Made by a program: the position numbers and the translations under genes. Shown here piece by piece: positions 58,638 to 64,000 of a DNA stretch of 64,000 nucleotides. Every line of letters begins with the position of its first letter. The stretch's first letter is position 1. Source of the stretch: Celeribacter sp. HF31. GTDB taxonomy: Bacteria > Pseudomonadota > Alphaproteobacteria > Rhodobacterales > Rhodobacteraceae. Where the stretch lies: the NCBI RefSeq assembly GCF_011806455.1, contig NZ_JAATOT010000004.1, forward strand, positions 1-64,000, read 5' to 3'. Below the pieces are notes generated by a model, which saw only the letters and a program-made list of their open reading frames with translations, had not been told where the DNA came from and did not search any database.

Positions 58638-59148
58638 ACTCGGCGGCTTCCAACTCGCGGGGGATGGCGAAATCCACTACCTCATTTTCCCCGAACCGCG
58701 CCTCTGCCCAAGTCGGAGCCTTGAGATCGAACACCGCCGTCGCCGCCGTCGGATAGCGCAGGAAATCCGGGTGCAGCGGGGGATGAGATGCGAAATGCGC
58801 GGCAAACTCCCCGATGCCGGGATTGTGTGCGAGCACCAAGACACAATCGCCCGTTGCCTGTTTCAAGGCGCTCATGATCCGGTGTTCCGACGCGAGATAA
58901 AGCGTGTCCAGCACCGTCTCCGGCGGACAAAGGCCAAGCCCGCGCGTCACGCGTTCAAGCGTTTCGCGGGTGCGCACGGCCGAAGAGACCAGCACCTGAT
59001 CGGGAATATATCCCTTGTCCTTCAGCCATGTGCCCATGGTCACCGCATTGCGCTGACCGCGCGCATTCAAAGGACGGTCGATGTCATCCAACCGGGGATC
59101 GTCCCATCCCGATTTGGCGTGGCGCATCAGGATCAGACGACGAGACAT
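58636..59148 (-). CDS. sixA: SixA-like histidine phosphatase
   Basis: A 170-residue protein of the phosphoglycerate-mutase-like superfamily. The RHG-type motif is LILMRHAKSGW near the N-terminus, and the second histidine lies in VLVLAHNPGIGEFA. In E. coli, SixA dephosphorylates phosphohistidine on NPr/ArcB-type proteins; the target here is unknown. The ATG at 59148 overlaps the argB stop by ATGA, so it is translationally coupled to argB and the longer upstream frame is rejected. Confidence 0.85.
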   Translation of the reverse strand: MSRRLILMRHAKSGWDDPRLDDIDRPLNARGQRNAVTMGTWLKDKGYIPDQVLVSSAVRTRETLERVTRGLGLCPPETVLDTLYLASEHRIMSALKQATGDCVLVLAHNPGIGEFAAHFASHPPLHPDFLRYPTAATAVFDLKAPTWAEARFGENEVVDFAIPRELEAAE

Positions 59149-60044
59149 CAGGATGTCATCTTCGACGGTTTCACGCGGGGCTGCGTGTCGCGAATGAGCG
59201 AGCCCGCGCCGTGTTCCGTGTAAAGCTCCAAAAGGCACGCATTCGGTGCGCGCCCGTCGAGGATCACCACGGCCCGCACCCCGTCACGAAGCGCATCGAG
59301 CGCGGTTTGGGTTTTGGGGATCATGCCGCCCGCAATGACGCCGGAGTCGGTCAAATCTTTGATCTGTTGCGAGCTGAGCGCGGTCAAAACTTCGCCATTG
59401 CCGTCCTTCACCCCCGACACATCGGTCAAAAGCAGAAGCCGATCGGCGTGCAGTGCGCCCGCAATCGCGCCCGCCGCGGTGTCGCCATTGACGTTAAACG
59501 TCTCGCCATTGCGGCCCGCCCCCACAGGCGCGATCACCGGGATCAGGTTCTCATCGCCAAGCTCTTTGATGATCGACGGGTTCATCGACACCGGCGTCCC
59601 GACAAAGCCCAGCGAGGGGTCGGTTTGCTCACAGACCATCAGGTTTGCGTCCTTGCCGGAAATCCCGACAGCGCGGCCGCCCTGACCGTTGATCGCCTGC
59701 ACGATCCTTTTGTTCACGAGGCCCGAGAGCACCATCTCGACGACCTCGACAGTCGCCTTGTCGGTCACCCTTTTGCCGTTGACGAATTCGGACTGGATGT
59801 TGAGATCGGCCAGCATCTTGTTGATCATCGGCCCGCCGCCATGGACGACCACCGGCTTCACACCAACCTGCTGCATCAGCACGACATCGCGGGCAAAGCT
59901 TTCCATCGCCTCGTCCGAGCCCATCGCATGACCGCCGAGCTTGATCACGACGGTCGCGCCTTCGTATCGCTGCAAATAAGGCAGCGCTTGGGAAAGAGTG
60001 CGGGCGGTCGCGATCCAATCTCGGTTCATGTCTTGCTTCTTCAT
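59148..60044 (-). CDS. argB: Acetylglutamate kinase
   Basis: A 298-residue amino-acid kinase for the second step of arginine synthesis (N-acetylglutamate to its 5-phosphate). Key regions are [40 protein letters not shown] and [11 protein letters not shown]. The start is ambiguous: [15 protein letters not shown] at 60044 is used, MNRDW at 60029 is possible, and a TTG at 60077 is less likely. No other arg genes are here. It is coupled to sixA and preceded by engB on the same strand. Confidence 0.95.
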   Translation of the reverse strand: MKKQDMNRDWIATARTLSQALPYLQRYEGATVVIKLGGHAMGSDEAMESFARDVVLMQQVGVKPVVVHGGGPMINKMLADLNIQSEFVNGKRVTDKATVEVVEMVLSGLVNKRIVQAINGQGGRAVGISGKDANLMVCEQTDPSLGFVGTPVSMNPSIIKELGDENLIPVIAPVGAGRNGETFNVNGDTAAGAIAGALHADRLLLLTDVSGVKDGNGEVLTALSSQQIKDLTDSGVIAGGMIPKTQTALDALRDGVRAVVILDGRAPNACLLELYTEHGAGSLIRDTQPRVKPSKMTS

Positions 60045-60107
60045 GTTCGGGAATCCAGATGAGGGTTTGATCCTCAATACAATTTTCCCGACGCGAGGCC
60101 AAGCGGC

Positions 60108-60755
60108 TCAGATAAGCGTGGCAATCACCGCACGCAAAACATCGACGCCCCAGCCTTTTTCAGACGAGGTCACGATCAATTCGGGGTAGGCGGCGGGGTG
60201 TTTCGACACCGCGCCCCGGACCTGTTCGATGACTTTCTGGCGTTCGGCTTCCTTGACTTTGTCGGCTTTGGTCAACACGGTCTGGAAGGGCACGGCGGAG
60301 CGGTCCAGGAGCGTCATGATCTCCTCATCCACTTCTTTCACGCCATGGCGACTGTCGATCAGCACGAAAGCACGGCGCAGGGTTGCGCGGCCAGACAGGT
60401 AAGCTTTCAAAAGGCGTTGCCATTTCTCGACGGTTTTCACCGGCGCTTTGGCAAAGCCGTAGCCCGGAAGGTCGACGAGGTAATGGCTGTCGGCACAGGT
60501 GAAAAAGTTGATCTCCTGCGTCCGGCCCGGCGTGTTCGAGGCGCGGGCGAGCGCCTTGCGCCCGGTCAGCGCGTTGATCAGCGAGGATTTCCCCACGTTG
60601 GAACGGCCCGCGAAACAGACCTCCAAACGGTCGTCCGGCGGCATGCCGTCCATGGCGACGACGCCTTTGAGAAAATCGGTTTCGCCCGCAAACAGCAAGC
60701 GGCCCTTCTCCAAGGCCGCCGCATCTGGTTCAGCGATGGGAAAGTGTAAATCCAT
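60108..60755 (-). CDS. engB: Ribosome biogenesis GTP-binding protein EngB/YihA (YsxC)
   Basis: A 215-residue small GTPase. G1 is GRSNVGKSS, the G2 Thr sits in NTPGRTQ, G3 is DLPGYGFA and G4 TKADKVK. It assists 50S assembly. The start at 60755 (MDLHFPIAEPDAA) is chosen; the upstream extension to 60824 overlaps yidC. It lies 16 bases after yidC and 63 bases before argB in a minus-strand cluster. Confidence 0.94.
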   Translation of the reverse strand: MDLHFPIAEPDAAALEKGRLLFAGETDFLKGVVAMDGMPPDDRLEVCFAGRSNVGKSSLINALTGRKALARASNTPGRTQEINFFTCADSHYLVDLPGYGFAKAPVKTVEKWQRLLKAYLSGRATLRRAFVLIDSRHGVKEVDEEIMTLLDRSAVPFQTVLTKADKVKEAERQKVIEQVRGAVSKHPAAYPELIVTSSEKGWGVDVLRAVIATLI

Positions 60756-60771
60756 CGGGATCACGCCTTGA

Positions 60772-62598
60772 TCAGGCGTCCTTTTTCTTGAGCCTGAGCG
60801 AGCGCATGATGTTGCCAAAGACATCCGGTTTGTGTCCGTGGCTGCGCATGATCAGATATTGCTGTGTGAAGGTGATCGTGTTGTTGCAAATCCAGTAGAG
60901 CACTAGACCCGAGGCGAAATTGCCGAGCATGAACATGAACACCCAGGGCATCCAGGCCATGATCATCGCCTGCGACGGATCGGTCGGCGCCGGGTTCAGT
61001 TTCTGTTGCAGCCACATCGAGATGCCCAGAAGGATCGGCAGCACGCCGAGGCTCAGGAAGGCGAGAGCAGAGCCCGCTTCCGGCGCGGCGAAGGGCAGGA
61101 GACCGAAGAGGTTCAGGATCGAGCTCGGGTCCGGCGCGGAGAGGTCACGGATCCAGCCGACCCAGGGGGCATGCCGCAATTCGATGGTGACCAGGATCAC
61201 CTTGTAGAGCGAGAAGAACACCGGGATTTGCAGCAACAGCGGCAAACAGCCGGAAGCCGGGTTCACTTTGTTCGTCTTGTAGAGCTCCATCATGCCGCGC
61301 TGGAGTTTTTCCTTGTCGTCGCCAGCGGCTTCCTTGAGCTTTTCCATCTCCGGCTGAAGCTCTTTCATTCGCGCCATGGAGACGTAGGATTTATAGGCCA
61401 GCGGGAACATGATGCCCTTGATGATCAGCGTCAGAAGGATGATCGCCCAACCCATGTTGCCGATCAGACCGTTCAGCGCATGCAGGATGCGGAAGATCGG
61501 CTTTGTGATAAAGAAGAACAGGCCCCAATCGGTCGAATCGCTGAACTTGTAGACGCCGCCCTCGCGCTCATAGGTGCGGATGGTTTCCCATTGCTTGGCC
61601 CCCGCAAAGAGGCGCGAAGACACTTCGTAAGAACTGCCTGCGGCGATGTCCACGGCCGGATAGCGCGCGACGGTCTTATAGGTGTCGCTGGCTTCGTGAT
61701 AGGTCACGACAGAGGTGAAGGCGTCGGTCGCATTCGGGATAAGGGTGGTCATCCAATAGTGATCGGTGAAACCGATCCACCCGTTTTCCGTCACCTCTTC
61801 CAACTCGGCATGCTCGCCCCAGCGCGGGTCGGCTTTCAGCTCGTCGAATTTGGTTTTCAGAAAGCCGCTTTTGAAGCTGATTTCTTCCAACGTGCCATTG
61901 CTTTCGCGAATGGCGCCCTCATGCACCAGCAGGCGCGTCAGATTCTCGGGCTTGCCGAGGTGTACGATTTCGTTGTTGGTGGCGACCCGAATGGCGGCAC
62001 CCGAAGCGTTCTCGATCGACTGGGTCACCGAGAACATGAAATTCTCATCAACCTCGATCGTACGGCGGAAGGTCACGCCTTTGCCGTTGTCCCAAACCAG
62101 AACCACCGGCGTTTCCGAGGTCAGAGTCTCACCGCTTTCCACCGACCACAGCGTGTTGGTGCCCGGCACATCTTCGAGGCTCAGCGCCCCACCAGGAGCC
62201 CAGCCAAAGGACGCAAAATAGGGCGTGTCCGTGCCGACCGGCGTCAGAAGCTTGACCAACTCGTCGCTGTCGACATCGACGGTATAATCCTTGAGCGAAA
62301 GATCGTCGATCCGACCGCCAACGAGCGAGATAGACCCGATCAGCCGGGCCGTATCGATCGCAATGCGCGGGGCATCGGCGGTTTGGGTGGCGGTCTCATT
62401 CACGGCGCCCTGAGCATCGCTCGCCGGGTCTGCCAGAGGCGCAGTCGCGGCACCTGTGGCATCCGACGCCGATTGCGTGACGGCCGGAGCATTCGGATCC
62501 GTGACGGGCTCTGGCGCCGGGAAGAAAATTGTCCACCCGAGTAACACGATGCCACTGAGCACAATGGCAAGAATCAGGTTCTTGTTTTGATCGTCCAT
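60772..62598 (-). CDS. yidC: Membrane protein insertase YidC
   Basis: A 608-residue insertase of the gram-negative type. TM1 is at about 8-26 (LILAIVLSGIVLLGWTIFF). A large periplasmic beta-sandwich domain (about 60-355) is followed by the five-helix core from WGLFFFITKPIFRILHALNGL, including LIIKGIMFPLAYKSYVSMARM and NPASGCLPLLLQIPVFFSLYKVI. It acts with SecYEG or alone to insert inner-membrane proteins. The linker after TM1 is rich in Ala, Asp and Thr. It precedes engB on the minus strand. Confidence 0.96.
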   Translation of the reverse strand: MDDQNKNLILAIVLSGIVLLGWTIFFPAPEPVTDPNAPAVTQSASDATGAATAPLADPASDAQGAVNETATQTADAPRIAIDTARLIGSISLVGGRIDDLSLKDYTVDVDSDELVKLLTPVGTDTPYFASFGWAPGGALSLEDVPGTNTLWSVESGETLTSETPVVLVWDNGKGVTFRRTIEVDENFMFSVTQSIENASGAAIRVATNNEIVHLGKPENLTRLLVHEGAIRESNGTLEEISFKSGFLKTKFDELKADPRWGEHAELEEVTENGWIGFTDHYWMTTLIPNATDAFTSVVTYHEASDTYKTVARYPAVDIAAGSSYEVSSRLFAGAKQWETIRTYEREGGVYKFSDSTDWGLFFFITKPIFRILHALNGLIGNMGWAIILLTLIIKGIMFPLAYKSYVSMARMKELQPEMEKLKEAAGDDKEKLQRGMMELYKTNKVNPASGCLPLLLQIPVFFSLYKVILVTIELRHAPWVGWIRDLSAPDPSSILNLFGLLPFAAPEAGSALAFLSLGVLPILLGISMWLQQKLNPAPTDPSQAMIMAWMPWVFMFMLGNFASGLVLYWICNNTITFTQQYLIMRSHGHKPDVFGNIMRSLRLKKKDA

Positions 62599-62703
62599 CT
62601 AGGCCGCCCGATTGTTGGAATTCAGTCTCGGGTGGTTCAACCTCCCAGAGGGCCCGACGTCAAGCAGTTTCGGCCATTTCTTTTGGAAAATGCGGCAAAG
62701 TGA

Positions 62704-64000
62704 TCAACTGGCGCGGCGTCCTATTTGCGGGGTTTGGGCCAATTTGCGGTTGTGACTGTCCATCCAGCCGAGTGTTTTTTCAAAAGACATCGGTCGCGAA
62801 ATGGAGAAACCCTGCACATGGTCACATCCGAGTTGGGCCAGCATCGCGTGTTCGCCCACAGTTTCCACACCTTCGGCAAGGGTCTCCAAATCCAAACGTT
62901 CCGCCATGGTCAGAATGGCCGCAAGCATGCTTTGTTGGTCCCGGTCCAGATCACATCGCGTCACATAGGAGCGGTCGATCTTGATACGTTTCACTGCGAA
63001 CCGGCGAATATTGGCGATGGAGGCATGACCCGTGCCATAATCATCGAGATCAATGCCGCAGCCCATCTCCTTGAGGGCCCAGATGTTGCGGCTGATGGTA
63101 TCGTTGTCCGAAGAGGAAATGACACTTTCGAGAATCTCGACGCTCAATCTGGACGGTTCCAACTCAAATCGATCCAGCTCCCATCGGATTTTATCCACGA
63201 TTTTGGGGTTGGCCAAATCTGTGGGCGAGAAATTGACGGCCACGGAGGCCACGTGAAAACCGGCTTTGTCCCATGTTTTGATCGCCATAAGCGCGTGGTA
63301 GAGCATAATCTCATTCAGGCGCTCAAGAAGGCCGAGCTCCTCGATGTCGGACATGAATTGTCCGGGAGAGAGAATGCCGCGGTCCGGATGCGCCCAGCGT
63401 GCGAGCGCCTCCATGCCAGATACCTCACCCGTGTCCGTGGAAATCTGCGGTTGGAACCAGGGGATGATCTGACCGTTTTCCAAGGCCGCGCCAAGATCGG
63501 CACTCAGGCTGCCGTGTTCAAGCGTGCGCGGGGCCAGATTGGGCGAATAAGCCCGAATGGAGCCGGGACCGTTGTGACGCGCATCGCTCAAAGCAATTTC
63601 GGCCGCATCAAGGAACGCTTGTCCTGATTGCGCAGGCGCACGACCGGGCATGCAAAAGCCGATAGAGCATGTGGCAAAAATTTTCGTGGCATCGATCGAG
63701 TAGGGTTCAGACAAAGCAGCCTGAATGCGAGAAGACAGCTGAATCAGCGTTTCCAGATCGGCGCAACGCACGGGAGCCAAGGCAATCGCGAACCGCGGAC
63801 CGTTCAGGCGGGCCACCGTATCGTGTTCGCGCAGAACGTCTTGAATGCGACGCGCGGCTGTCTTGAGGATCAAGTCGCCAGCCGGATCGCCAAATGTCGA
63901 GCACAATCCCCGGAAATCGTCGATTTCAAGTGCAAGGCACGCGGTCGTGCGCCCGGTGACATCCCGCGAGTCGAGAATCTGATCGAGCGTATGTAGAACC
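62704..64000 (-). CDS. Degenerate GGDEF plus EAL cyclic-di-GMP phosphodiesterase (5' end outside window)
   Basis: The 3' 432 codons are present; the frame stays open to the window edge, so the true start lies beyond 64000. The GGDEF domain starts near LALEIDDFRGLCSTFGDPAGD, but its catalytic motif reads NGPRF, so cyclase activity is unlikely. The EAL domain keeps GMEALARW, the DDYGTG loop, the KIDRSYV lysine and LAEGVET, so c-di-GMP hydrolysis is expected. It may read into the yidC region 105 bases downstream. Confidence 0.88.
   Translation of the reverse strand, partial: VLHTLDQILDSRDVTGRTTACLALEIDDFRGLCSTFGDPAGDLILKTAARRIQDVLREHDTVARLNGPRFAIALAPVRCADLETLIQLSSRIQAALSEPYSIDATKIFATCSIGFCMPGRAPAQSGQAFLDAAEIALSDARHNGPGSIRAYSPNLAPRTLEHGSLSADLGAALENGQIIPWFQPQISTDTGEVSGMEALARWAHPDRGILSPGQFMSDIEELGLLERLNEIMLYHALMAIKTWDKAGFHVASVAVNFSPTDLANPKIVDKIRWELDRFELEPSRLSVEILESVISSSDNDTISRNIWALKEMGCGIDLDDYGTGHASIANIRRFAVKRIKIDRSYVTRCDLDRDQQSMLAAILTMAERLDLETLAEGVETVGEHAMLAQLGCDHVQGFSISRPMSFEKTLGWMDSHNRKLAQTPQIGRRAS

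Overview
The window is a 64-kb chromosomal segment of a marine-type alphaproteobacterium, most likely a Rhodobacteraceae of the Roseobacter group. The evidence is the gene content and order: tRNA-Trp/secE/nusG/rpl/rpoBC followed by the str, S10, spc and alpha ribosomal operons, a BztABCD-type amino-acid ABC transporter, the yidC-engB-argB cluster, and a NavSp1/NavAb-like sodium channel. Genus cannot be fixed from the sequence alone.

Layout. 1-84 is the 3' end of one tuf gene. 85-1145 holds its 3' UTR and a deletion scar that joins two truncated genes. 1191-14655 is tRNA-Trp, secE, a PPOX-family gene, nusG, rplKA, a small hypothetical gene, rplJL and rpoBC. 14729-17277 carries a ClbS-like protein, a glycosyltransferase and an EamA permease. 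17310-21892 is the str operon (rpsL-rpsG-fusA-tuf). 21893-24874 is a betI/choX/hydrolase islet placed between tuf and rpsJ. 24904-48147 is the S10-spc-alpha ribosomal protein super-operon. It is broken into segments by cargo: an unknown membrane protein at 27.2 kb; a sodium channel, an oxygenase and two unknowns at 30.8-33.5 kb; a GH114 protein, an ECF sigma/anti-sigma pair and small proteins at 38.2-41.6 kb; and an acetyltransferase on the opposite strand at 44.4-45.2 kb. 48329-49582 is a luxR-luxI pair. 49672-53858 is an overlapping cluster of rarA, crcB, an RluA-family pseudouridine synthase, a HAD hydrolase and an ATP12-like chaperone. 54088-58591 is bztABCD. 58636-64000 is a minus-strand set: a degenerate-GGDEF/EAL protein (cut by the window edge), yidC, engB, argB and sixA.

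How it works together. Most of the window is core information processing: transcription (rpoA, rpoB, rpoC, nusG), ribosomal proteins, elongation factors EF-G and EF-Tu, and protein export or insertion (secE, secY, yidC). Several ribosomal segments restart behind their own promoter of the form TTGNNN-17-TATNNN, usually just after the terminator of the preceding cargo or segment, which explains how the broken super-operon can still be expressed.

Most notable signals. (1) A two-part structured element recurs in 3' UTRs of tuf and rplP transcripts. It has a hairpin with an invariant internal loop GGCAGT/ATGAGA and covarying stems, preceded by a GGTC...T-GACC hairpin. (2) A 22-nt relic of a tuf 3' end plus 135 identical bases of the first tuf's 3' UTR lies downstream of the second tuf, marking a past recombination. 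(3) A 16-bp perfect inverted repeat embeds the ribosome binding site and start codon of the gene that splits secE from nusG. No CRISPR array, insertion sequence, phage or defence island was seen. I did not find an obviously new multi-gene system; the recurring RNA element is the best candidate for something undescribed.
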